Assembly (NCBI GenBank): GCA_045643145.1
Contig: JAZUKG010000194.1
Span: 1-9,779, forward strand
Direction: 5' to 3'
DNA from: SVFI01 sp045643145
GTDB taxonomy: Bacteria; Bacillota; Clostridia; Lachnospirales; Lachnospiraceae
DNA: 9,779 nt
Positions within the stretch are counted from its first letter, which is position 1, and each line of letters begins with the position of its first letter. Below the pieces are notes generated by a model. It did no database searches and was not told the origin of the DNA. It saw nothing but the letters and a program-made list of their open reading frames with translations. Of this stretch, positions 1-6,682 are shown piece by piece. A program made the position numbers and the translations under genes.

Positions 1-1190
1 CTGGAGAAATCACAAAATCCAACAGCAAAGTCGTTTTCTTCATTTTGACTTACAAAGTCAATTGTTCCGGTCTTACCTTCAATATATCCGGAACGAACAA
101 ACTGGAAATTCAGTTGTTTAGTCTGATTCCAGAAAAGCATATATTCTCTGCAAACCTTTGCATAGTAGATTTCACCATACTCTTTCAAGGTCGGTAAAAT
201 ATATTTATCATAAAACTTTTCAGGGCTTAATCGGTAGCAATTACTAAAGTTTGGATATAAATATTTAAACCAAAAATGTACAAAATGATTGGAAATACGA
301 TATATACCCTTTTTCTGATTATCCTTACCCGGAGTATCAAATGAAAATACCTTTTCTACCAGTTCCAGTTCCATTAAATTCTTTAAATAAACACTGATTT
401 TTGCACGGGAAAACTCTGTATGTAAGTACAAATCATTTAACTTGTTCTTTCCCTGAGCAAGCGCAGCTAAAATAGATGAATATACTGCCGGTTCACGAAG
501 CTGTTCCTTGACTTGTCTGGCTCCTTCTTCCTGCAAATATGCACCATGTCTCAATATATTGCGACAAATATTCTCTTTTAATGTTAATTTGGGATCGAAA
601 TAGTTCCATAGACCCGGAATTCCGCCCAAAATGCTGTAAAGAATAACAGAATCTTCAAAACTGTAATTTGGAAAACGCTTGCGAAGATCTGTAAACTTAA
701 GCTCTTTCATTTTCAGGAATCCCGAAATAGATAATGCAGCCTTTCCGATTTTCGGAACCAGTCCGTTTTCAATAAATGCAATGGACGAACTGCATAAGAT
801 AATACATATTTGTTTATTTGTCTGAGTTAATTTCAGTAAATCTTCCATGAAGGTGGTACCATTTTTGATAATTGCTTCAAATTCATCAAAAATAAAAACC
901 TTTTTATCGGTACTGGCTGAAACCATCATGGATAAAAGCGGATAATACTCGGTTGGATATTCAGGAGTATCAAAACCTAAATCACGAATACAGGATGACA
1001 ACAGATAAAGCTGTTGTCTCTCACTGGCTTCTTTGGCATGATAATAAAAGGCATCCTTGTCGCTCATAAAGTCACGAAGAAGCATAGTTTTACCTATGTT
1101 TTTCTGACCATAAACAACCAAAATCTGACTGCCTTCTTTTGCATAAACTGTATTCAAATATTGCAGTTCATTTACTCTTCCTGAAATCAT
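1..1190 (-). CDS. AAA/archaeal-type ATPase with DUF234-like C-terminus, 3' end outside the window
   Basis: I translated this frame from the reverse strand. It is open for 396 codons from the ATG at 1190 to the window edge, so the C-terminus is missing. Residues 28-35 (GQKNIGKT) are a Walker A P-loop and residues 98-104 (VFIFDEF) a Walker B with D102/E103. CSSS at 133-136 sits where related ATPases have a sensor segment. Residues about 232-285 look like a winged helix, and YRISNHFVHFWFKY at 297-310 matches the typical motif before the DUF234 region. The family (Arch_ATPase plus DUF234) usually ends in a PD-(D/E)XK-like nuclease fold. Here IDFV (377-380) is followed by GFCDF (391-395) where relatives commonly have GECKW, so the catalytic E and K seem lost. 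The start overlaps the upstream gene's stop (ATGA) behind a short GGGGG. The cellular role of the family is unsettled and the substrate is unknown. Confidence 0.8.
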   Translation of the reverse strand, partial: MISGRVNELQYLNTVYAKEGSQILVVYGQKNIGKTMLLRDFMSDKDAFYYHAKEASERQQLYLLSSCIRDLGFDTPEYPTEYYPLLSMMVSASTDKKVFIFDEFEAIIKNGTTFMEDLLKLTQTNKQICIILCSSSIAFIENGLVPKIGKAALSISGFLKMKELKFTDLRKRFPNYSFEDSVILYSILGGIPGLWNYFDPKLTLKENICRNILRHGAYLQEEGARQVKEQLREPAVYSSILAALAQGKNKLNDLYLHTEFSRAKISVYLKNLMELELVEKVFSFDTPGKDNQKKGIYRISNHFVHFWFKYLYPNFSNCYRLSPEKFYDKYILPTLKEYGEIYYAKVCREYMLFWNQTKQLNFQFVRSGYIEGKTGTIDFVSQNEENDFAVGFCDFS

Positions 1191-2923
1191 AAGCCCCCGT
1201 TGGCCTTTTTACGAAAGAAAAGAGATTCCATTTCTTCCTGAGGCATTGGTTTGCCCAGTAAAAAGCCCTGAATATTATCGCATTCTATTGCTTCTAAATA
1301 CTTTAGCTGTTCCATCGTTTCTACACCTTCTGCTACGGTTTCACAGCCTAATTTTTTTACCATCTGAATAATCGATTCTGTAATAATTTTAGTCGAATTA
1401 TCCTGAATTACTGTATCGATAAAGGATTTATCAATCTTTAAGGTATCAATCGGCATTCCCTTTAAATATGACAGGGAAGAATATCCTGTACCGAAATCAT
1501 CCAAAGAAATCTTTATCCCTAAATTTCTAAGTTCAATTAATTTATCAACTACCGGATTGATATCATCAATTACTATACTTTCTGTAATCTCAAGTTCAAT
1601 CTGGCCGGGATTGACGTCATATTTTTGAATATATTCCAATAATTTTCTGACAAAATCAGGTCGTTTAAACTGAATTGCAGAAATATTAATAGACATAACC
1701 AATTCAAAATTATATAAAGTATTCCATTTTGATAAGGTTTTCAAGGCCTCATCTATAACCCATTCACCAATTTCAACAATAAGACCGTCTTTTTCTGCCA
1801 AAGGAATAAATACTCCCGGGCTAATGTATTGATCATTTCTGTTTTTCCAGCGAATGAGAGCTTCTACTCCTCGGAGCTGTTTGGTAAGTGCATCAAACTG
1901 AGGCTGATAATGAAGCTGAAATACGCCTTCATCAATGGCCTCTTTTAACTGATTCTCAATTTGTATATTCTCCATATAATCCGAAAGCATAGGAGAATTA
2001 AAATAATGAATTGTATTTTGGAAAGACTGATTTTTCTTTGATCTGGCAATTTCAGCCAAATTGATCAGTTCCAATGAACTGCTAGCTGATTCCGGATATT
2101 GTGCCACACCGCAGTTAATCGTAACCATAATTCGATTATCGATGGATAATGAAAAAGGTCGAACCAATTTATGAATGATTTCATCATAAATGGTATCTGC
2201 ATTCATTTTCATATCGGAATCATACACAGCAATATAATAAACATCATCTGTAAAATGAGAAACAATCACATTTTCGGACTGAAAATCACTCAGCATCTGG
2301 CCAAAAAGCTGTAACAGCTCATCACCCATGATAAGTCCCAGTGAATCATTCACTTTACGATAATTATTAAGTTTAATATAAAGGACATCAACACAGGTAT
2401 TTTCATCTTTTGCTCTGCGTACCCAGTCACTTAAAGACTGTACAAAATAATTACGATTGAACAAACCGGTCAATGTGTCATAATATGCTAAATATTTTAA
2501 TTCATCCGTTTGCACCTTGGATTTGGTAATATCACGGATGCAAATAATTTTTTCACTAGGCAAATTATTGCGATTATAACTAATGGTAACTTCAAATTCA
2601 ACCCATCTTTTTCCCTGATTTAATTCACATTCCATCCCCTGAGAATCCTTGCGAGTTCTTTCGCAGTATAAGACATCTTCAAGTTCACTCTGATATTGCG
2701 GTAAAACACTTTCAATAATTTTCTGCAAATCAGAATGACGCTGCATGGAAAATGGAAAAAGGCTGTCAAATCCACCCAGAATTTCGAAATGATCATCTGC
2801 ATAATCATAGTATAAAAAGGCATTCGAAGATGTCCCGCAGATCATGCGGAACATCTTGTCACTACCTAATAATTTTTCATTCATTGCTGTCAAAAGATCT
2901 AGCTGATAATTCATCTCATCCAT
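1187..2923 (-). CDS. PAS-GGDEF-EAL protein, probable c-di-GMP phosphodiesterase with degenerate GGDEF
   Basis: A 578-residue protein predicted to hydrolyse cyclic di-GMP to pGpG. Residues about 20-135 look like a PAS sensor, ending in the typical IRDITKSK linker. The GGDEF domain spans about 145-310: DTLTGL (149-154) is kept, but the metal-binding aspartates are replaced in the K184/N186 segment and the GGDEF signature reads FTDDV (224-228), so cyclase activity is unlikely. The EAL domain spans about 320-570 with its motifs intact: E354-A-L, N413, E445, DDFGTGYSSL (475-484), K496, E532 and Q552. No membrane segment is evident, so it should be cytosolic. The ATG at 2923 lies 17 bp after asd; an AAAAGG is about 13 nt upstream, a long spacing that suggests modest initiation. 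No other start fits better. Its stop overlaps the ATPase start. The PAS ligand is unknown; the inactive GGDEF could be a GTP-sensing regulatory module, as in some family members. Confidence 0.92.
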   Translation of the reverse strand: MDEMNYQLDLLTAMNEKLLGSDKMFRMICGTSSNAFLYYDYADDHFEILGGFDSLFPFSMQRHSDLQKIIESVLPQYQSELEDVLYCERTRKDSQGMECELNQGKRWVEFEVTISYNRNNLPSEKIICIRDITKSKVQTDELKYLAYYDTLTGLFNRNYFVQSLSDWVRRAKDENTCVDVLYIKLNNYRKVNDSLGLIMGDELLQLFGQMLSDFQSENVIVSHFTDDVYYIAVYDSDMKMNADTIYDEIIHKLVRPFSLSIDNRIMVTINCGVAQYPESASSSLELINLAEIARSKKNQSFQNTIHYFNSPMLSDYMENIQIENQLKEAIDEGVFQLHYQPQFDALTKQLRGVEALIRWKNRNDQYISPGVFIPLAEKDGLIVEIGEWVIDEALKTLSKWNTLYNFELVMSINISAIQFKRPDFVRKLLEYIQKYDVNPGQIELEITESIVIDDINPVVDKLIELRNLGIKISLDDFGTGYSSLSYLKGMPIDTLKIDKSFIDTVIQDNSTKIITESIIQMVKKLGCETVAEGVETMEQLKYLEAIECDNIQGFLLGKPMPQEEMESLFFRKKANGGL

Positions 2924-2940
2924 GATGTCGTCGTTACCTT

Positions 2941-4026
2941 TTATTTTTTATTAATAAATCCTTTTGCTTTTAAAAGTTCAGCACAAAGAACTGCTCCACC
3001 TGCAGCACCACGTACTGTATTATGTGATAAACCAACAAATTTATAATCATAAATGCTGTCTTCACGAATACGTCCGATTGAAATACCCATTCCGTTTTCG
3101 AACATAACATCTTCATTTACCTGAGGACGATTGTCTTCCTGCATATACTGGATAAACTGCTTTGGAGCACTTGGAAGTTCAAGTTCCTGTGGCTTACCGC
3201 TGTATGAAACTAACTTTTCAATTAACTGTTCTTTTGTAGGTTTCTTTTTGAATTTTACAAATACAGCTGCTGTATGTCCGTTCAGAACCGGTACACGGAT
3301 ACACTGACATGTAATCTTTGGTAATTCAGCCTTTACGATTTCTCCGTTTTCAACCTTACCGAATACACGTAATGGTTCCTGTTCACTCTTTTCTTCTTCT
3401 CCGCCAATGTAAGGAATGATATTTCCTACCATTTCAGGCCAATCCTTAAATGTCTTACCGGCACCTGAAATAGCCTGATATGTTGTAGCAACAACTTCAT
3501 ATGGTTCAAATTCTCTCCAAGCATATAATGCAGGAGCATAACTCTGAATAGAACAATTAGGTTTAACAGCGATAAATCCTCTGGTTGTACCTAAACGCTT
3601 CATCTGTGAAGCAATTACATCTGTATGTGCATCGTTGATTTCCGGAACAATCATAGGAACATCCGGTGTCCATCTGTGTGCAGAGTTATTTGAAACAACA
3701 GGTGTTTCTGTCTTTGCATATGCTTCTTCAATTGCTTTGATTTCATCTTTTGTCATATCTACTGCTGAGAATACGAAATCTACTTCTGAAGCAACCTTTT
3801 CTACTTCATTTACGTTCATAACTACGATTTTCTTTACAGCTTCCGGCATTGGAGTATCCATTTTCCAACGATCACCAACTGCTTCTTCATATGTCTTTCC
3901 TGCTGAACGTGGGCTTGCTGCGATTGTTGTCACCTCAAACCATGGATGATTTTCAAGAAGCGAAATAAAACGCTGTCCTACCATACCTGTTCCGCCTAAA
4001 ATACCAACTTTTAATTTTTCACTCAT
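2941..4026 (-). CDS. asd: aspartate-semialdehyde dehydrogenase, fungal/archaeal type
   Basis: Reduces L-aspartyl-4-phosphate with NADPH to aspartate-4-semialdehyde, the branch point to lysine/diaminopimelate, threonine and methionine. Cytosolic. With the start chosen here it has 361 residues, normal for this branch. GGTGMVGQ (11-18) is the Rossmann nucleotide-binding loop, C158 in KPNCSIQ the catalytic cysteine, H251 in VLNGHT the likely catalytic histidine, and NTVRGAAGGA (336-345) the conserved C-terminal motif. The start is the ATG at 4026, seven nucleotides after GAGGAG. An in-frame ATG at 4041 lies inside that ribosome site and would add five poorly justified residues. It follows argH by 46 bp with no terminator, and the GGDEF-EAL gene follows 17 bp later, so an operon is likely. 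I see no lysine riboswitch in front of it. Confidence 0.97.
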   Translation of the reverse strand: MSEKLKVGILGGTGMVGQRFISLLENHPWFEVTTIAASPRSAGKTYEEAVGDRWKMDTPMPEAVKKIVVMNVNEVEKVASEVDFVFSAVDMTKDEIKAIEEAYAKTETPVVSNNSAHRWTPDVPMIVPEINDAHTDVIASQMKRLGTTRGFIAVKPNCSIQSYAPALYAWREFEPYEVVATTYQAISGAGKTFKDWPEMVGNIIPYIGGEEEKSEQEPLRVFGKVENGEIVKAELPKITCQCIRVPVLNGHTAAVFVKFKKKPTKEQLIEKLVSYSGKPQELELPSAPKQFIQYMQEDNRPQVNEDVMFENGMGISIGRIREDSIYDYKFVGLSHNTVRGAAGGAVLCAELLKAKGFINKK

Positions 4027-4033
4027 ACTAATT

Positions 4034-4039
4034 CTCCTC
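4034..4039 (-). promoter_or_regulatory. Shine-Dalgarno of asd, decides the start
   Basis: GAGGAG on the minus strand, seven nucleotides before the ATG at 4026. The upstream in-frame ATG (4041) partly overlaps this site and has no good ribosome site of its own, so the shorter protein (MSEKLKVGILGG) is preferred. Confidence 0.85.
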
Positions 4040-4072
4040 ATTTCTATAATTTGTTGATAATATTTGAAAAGA

Positions 4073-5449
4073 CTATTTAGCTAAATAATCTTCACATTTT
4101 GAAATAACTTCTTTCATACCCTTTGAACCCGGTGCTCCGATGGTTAATCTCTTTTCCACACAGGTTTCAAGGCTGATTGCATCATAAATATCTTCTTCAA
4201 AGACCGGACTGATTTCCTTTAATTCCTCTAAAGACATTTCATGAATGGCTTTGTTTTTATCAATGCAGGTAAGTACCAAACGACCGATAATTCCATGTGC
4301 ATCTCTGAAAGGCACTCCGTGATTTACTAAATAGTCAGCAGCATCTGTCGCATTGGTAAATCCGTTCATAGCACTTCTTTCCATGTTTTCCTTTTGGAAT
4401 TTCATAGTAGAAAGCATACCTTCAAATAATGCCAGACATCCCTTTACGGTATCAATGGCATCAAAGGATAATTCCTTATCCTCCTGCATATCTTTGTTAT
4501 ACGCCAGAGGAATTCCTTTCATCGTGGTAAGAAGTGATGTTAAGGCGCCATATACACGGCCGGTTTTACCTCTTACAAGCTCTGCAATATCAGGATTTTT
4601 CTTCTGTGGCATGATACTCGATCCGGTTGAATATGCATCATCAATTTCAACAAACTGATATTCATTTGAATTCCAGATAATTACTTCTTCACTAAAGCGG
4701 CTTAAATGCATCATAATAGTTGATAATGCAGCCAAATATTCGATTAAATAATCTCGATCTGATACACCGTCCATACTGTTCAGGGTCGGTCCGTCAAAAT
4801 CCAGTAAAGAAGCGGTATATTCTCTGTCTAAAGGATATGTGGTTCCTGCTAAGGCTCCGCTTCCTAAAGGACAATAGTTCATTCTCTCTCTGATATCAGC
4901 CATTCTTTCTCTGTCACGTTTGAACATTTCAAAATATGCTCCCATGTGATGAGCCAGTGTTATCGGCTGTGCCTTTTGAAGATGTGTAAATCCAGGCATA
5001 TAGGTATTTAAGTTTTCCTTCATTATTTTGAGAATGGTAGATAACAATTCTTTTAATAAAGCATCGGTATTATCTACTTCATCTCGAATATAAAGTCTCA
5101 TATCCAGAGCCACCTGGTCATTACGGCTTCTTCCGGTATGTAATTTCTTGCCCGGATCACCGATTCTGTCAATCAGATTTGCTTCAACAAAGCTATGTAC
5201 ATCTTCATATTCTTCGGTAATAACTAATTTACCGTTTTGAACATCTTCTTTTATCTGATTTAAACCATCAATAATGCTCTTCTTTTCATCCTCTGTCAAA
5301 ATTCCCTGTTTTGTAAGCATGGTAACATGTGCAATTGAGCCTCTGATGTCCTGCTCAAAGAATCTCTGATCAAAGGTAATGGATGCATTAAACTGGTAAA
5401 CAAGCTGGTCAGTATCTTTTGTAAAGCGACCACCCCATAATTGTGCCAT
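4073..5449 (-). CDS. argH: argininosuccinate lyase
   Basis: Cleaves argininosuccinate to arginine and fumarate, the last step of arginine biosynthesis. Cytosolic homotetramer of the fumarase/aspartase superfamily, with active sites formed between subunits. With the start at 5449 it has 458 residues, the usual length. It opens with the typical MAQLWGGRF. The conserved blocks are TGRSRNDQ (105-112), THLQKAQP with the catalytic-region His156, and the superfamily signature GSSIMPQKKNPD (276-287) carrying the catalytic serine loop. No key residue is missing. GGAGG lies five nucleotides before this ATG; an in-frame ATG at 5494 would add 15 residues unlike the family and is rejected. It is the first gene of a likely argH-asd-signalling operon, with a promoter at 5521-5549. 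No other arginine genes (such as argG) are in the window. Confidence 0.98.
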   Translation of the reverse strand: MAQLWGGRFTKDTDQLVYQFNASITFDQRFFEQDIRGSIAHVTMLTKQGILTEDEKKSIIDGLNQIKEDVQNGKLVITEEYEDVHSFVEANLIDRIGDPGKKLHTGRSRNDQVALDMRLYIRDEVDNTDALLKELLSTILKIMKENLNTYMPGFTHLQKAQPITLAHHMGAYFEMFKRDRERMADIRERMNYCPLGSGALAGTTYPLDREYTASLLDFDGPTLNSMDGVSDRDYLIEYLAALSTIMMHLSRFSEEVIIWNSNEYQFVEIDDAYSTGSSIMPQKKNPDIAELVRGKTGRVYGALTSLLTTMKGIPLAYNKDMQEDKELSFDAIDTVKGCLALFEGMLSTMKFQKENMERSAMNGFTNATDAADYLVNHGVPFRDAHGIIGRLVLTCIDKNKAIHEMSLEELKEISPVFEEDIYDAISLETCVEKRLTIGAPGSKGMKEVISKCEDYLAK

Positions 5450-5454
5450 ATAAG

Positions 5455-5459
5455 CCTCC
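5455..5459 (-). promoter_or_regulatory. Shine-Dalgarno of argH, decides the start
   Basis: GGAGG on the minus strand, five nucleotides before the ATG at 5449. This supports the family-length 458-residue product over a 473-residue extended frame. Confidence 0.88.
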
Positions 5460-5520
5460 GTTCCAGCCAAATTCCTAATCGTAAAAAATGGCATACTATC
5501 TCAAATTAAATCTAAATTTG

Positions 5521-5549
5521 ATATTATCATAAAATACCTTTATATTCAA
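5521..5549 (-). promoter_or_regulatory. sigma-A-type promoter for argH operon
   Basis: Minus strand: -35 TTGAAT (5549-5544), 17-bp spacer, -10 TAATAT (5526-5521). Transcription should begin near 5514, giving a leader of about 65 nt before argH. Inverted 6-bp arms, CAAATT and AATTTG (5502-5507 and 5515-5520), lie right at the predicted start and could be an operator or a weak hairpin. Match to consensus is good but the promoter is predicted by eye only. Confidence 0.6.
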
Positions 5550-5592
5550 GCAACAGAGCGAACAAAAAAACAGTTATAAAACACAAATCCAC

Positions 5593-5621
5593 TTGCAATA
5601 TTGCATAGAATTCATTATAAT
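5593..5621 (+). promoter_or_regulatory. sigma-A-type promoter for tRNA-Thr
   Basis: Plus strand: -35 TTGCAA (5593-5598), 17-bp spacer, perfect -10 TATAAT (5616-5621). The start should be near 5628, about 20 nt before the mature tRNA. The -35 overlaps a perfect 12-bp palindrome (5594-5605). The -10 is exactly framed by perfect 8-bp inverted arms (5608-5615 and 5622-5629). Confidence 0.75.
5594..5605. repeat. 12-bp perfect palindrome over the tRNA -35
   Basis: TGCAATATTGCA reads the same on both strands and covers all but the first base of the -35 hexamer. It may be an operator or simply AT-rich coincidence. Confidence 0.5.
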
Positions 5622-5629
5622 ATGAATTC
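5608..5629. repeat. inverted repeat framing the tRNA -10
   Basis: Arms GAATTCAT (5608-5615) and ATGAATTC (5622-5629) are perfect complements and enclose exactly the six bases of the -10 element. Each arm contains an EcoRI site. This placement would let a dimeric regulator or a DNA cruciform occlude the promoter. No bound protein is known from the sequence. Confidence 0.55.
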
Positions 5630-5647
5630 GTAAGTATACTCTTACAA

Positions 5648-5720
5648 GCTGAAATAGCTCAGTCGGTAGAGCACTTCACTCGTAATGAAGGGGTCGTGGG
5701 TTCAAGTCCCATTTTCAGCT
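5648..5720 (+). tRNA. trnT: tRNA-Thr (anticodon CGT)
   Basis: Folds as a complete cloverleaf of 73 nt. The acceptor stem pairs 5648-5654 with 5713-5719, and T5720 is the discriminator. The D arm is 5657-5660 with 5669-5672 and its loop carries the GG pair. The anticodon stem is 5674-5678 with 5686-5690, with loop CTCGTAA, so the anticodon CGT reads threonine codon ACG. The T arm is 5696-5700 with 5708-5712 (one G-T pair) and loop TTCAAGT. The 3' CCA is not encoded (TTC follows), so it must be added by nucleotidyltransferase. It has its own promoter and terminator and so is probably monocistronic. Confidence 0.95.
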
Positions 5721-5729
5721 TTCGCAAAT

Positions 5730-5757
5730 AAAAAGGACGCTTTTAGCGTCCTTTTTT
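5730..5757. terminator. bidirectional rho-independent terminator
   Basis: GGACGCT (5735-5741), three-base loop, AGCGTCC (5745-5751), flanked by five A on the left and six T on the right. On the plus strand it ends the tRNA-Thr transcript. Read on the minus strand it has the same stem with a T5 tail, and it lies one base beyond the stop codon of the mscS-type gene. It therefore serves both convergent units. Confidence 0.92.
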
Positions 5758-5758
5758 G

Positions 5759-6667
5759 TTAGTCTTCATTTGCCTGATGAACCACAATCTGGGTATAAGG
5801 AATTTCAATATCATTATCATCAAAAGCAAGCTTTACATTTTCCATAATTCTCGCTCTTGCTGCCCAGTAATCTGCATTTTTTACAAAGCATCTTAAATTC
5901 AAATCCACACAGGATGCAGCCAAGTCAGATACAAACACTTCGATGGAATGCTCTGAAATCGGTGCACTGTCATTTTTGATTACTTCCAAAGCAACCTCTT
6001 TTGCTTTTCTCAAATCAGCATGATAAGCAATTCCTACTGTAATATCCAAACGTCTGATTTCTGTCTGTGTAAAATTCATTAATGAAGTATTTGCCAGACT
6101 ACCGTTTGGTAAAACAATCACCTTATCATCCGGAGTAATCAGCTTGGTGTAGAAAAGCTGAATATCTGTGACAGTTCCTTCATTACCCTTGTTATCTTCT
6201 TTGATATAATCGCCAACCTTGAATGGTTTTAATAAAAGAATTAACACTCCGCCTGCAAAGTTTGATAAGCTACCCTGAAGAGCCAGACCAACTGCTACTC
6301 CGGCAGAACCGATAACAGCAACTACACTGGTTGCATCAAGACCGAGTCCTGAAGCAATCATAAAGATCAGAATAATATTTAAAATCACTTTGGACAGAGA
6401 ATCCAAAAACTGAATCACTCCAACTTCCGCATTTGCTCTTTTCAGTGACTTTTTCAATATGGTCCGAATCAATTTAATAATCCAGGAACCAATAATAAAT
6501 ACTACAATAGCCAAAACCACTCGAATACCGAGACTTAAGGCTTTCTCAGGTAAAGTCTCCATGTATTTCTGAAACACACCGATTTTCTCTTCTACGTCCT
6601 GAGCCACATCCTGAGGAATTACATTTTCCGGGATTACATTTTCAATCATTTCTGTTAATAGTATCAT
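5759..6667 (-). CDS. mscS: small-conductance mechanosensitive channel, MscS family
   Basis: Membrane-tension-gated channel that releases solutes on hypo-osmotic shock; forms a heptamer in the cytoplasmic membrane. The 302 residues are close to the 286 of E. coli MscS. TM1 is about 46-68, TM2 about 92-108, and the glycine/alanine-rich pore helix TM3 about 113-148 (AVGLALQGSLSNFAGG, then LKPFKVGDYI, the family signature). The beta domain has PNGSLAN (187-193) and the C-terminus carries IPYTQ (289-293). The N-terminal 30 residues are acidic and contain a small internal duplication (ENVIP twice, then QDVA/QDVE). The ATG at 6667 follows AAAGGACGG. The gene lies 15 bp after the branching-enzyme-like gene, so it is the last gene of that unit, and its stop abuts the terminator. 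Confidence 0.95.
   Translation of the reverse strand: MILLTEMIENVIPENVIPQDVAQDVEEKIGVFQKYMETLPEKALSLGIRVVLAIVVFIIGSWIIKLIRTILKKSLKRANAEVGVIQFLDSLSKVILNIILIFMIASGLGLDATSVVAVIGSAGVAVGLALQGSLSNFAGGVLILLLKPFKVGDYIKEDNKGNEGTVTDIQLFYTKLITPDDKVIVLPNGSLANTSLMNFTQTEIRRLDITVGIAYHADLRKAKEVALEVIKNDSAPISEHSIEVFVSDLAASCVDLNLRCFVKNADYWAARARIMENVKLAFDDNDIEIPYTQIVVHQANED
6615..6644. repeat. tandem 15-bp duplication in the mscS N-terminus
   Basis: Two adjacent in-frame 15-bp units (6615-6629 and 6630-6644) match at 13 of 15 bases and encode ENVIP twice. This looks like a small slippage duplication in the variable N-terminal tail, outside the channel core. Confidence 0.7.
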
Positions 6668-6682
6668 TTATTTTTCCGTCCT

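Noticed and set aside
3635..3949. 104-codon plus-strand frame inside asd
   Set aside because: Lies wholly antisense to a strongly conserved enzyme gene, has no ribosome site and no recognisable protein features.
4024..4041. Longer asd start at 4041
   Set aside because: This ATG forms part of the Shine-Dalgarno region of the better start at 4026.
4353..4658. 101-codon plus-strand frame inside argH
   Set aside because: Antisense shadow of the conserved GSSIMPQKKNP region of argininosuccinate lyase; no initiation signal.
5447..5494. Longer argH start at 5494
   Set aside because: Adds 15 residues unlike the family, while the ATG at 5449 has GGAGG at proper spacing and gives the typical MAQLWGGRF opening.
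5450..5520. Riboswitch or T-box in the argH leader
   Set aside because: The predicted leader is only about 65 nt, too short for these elements, and shows no recognisable core motif.
5648..5757. tRNA-Thr as integration site of a mobile element
   Set aside because: The tRNA 3' end runs directly into its terminator and the mscS-type gene; there is no integrase and no repeated tRNA 3' end in the window.
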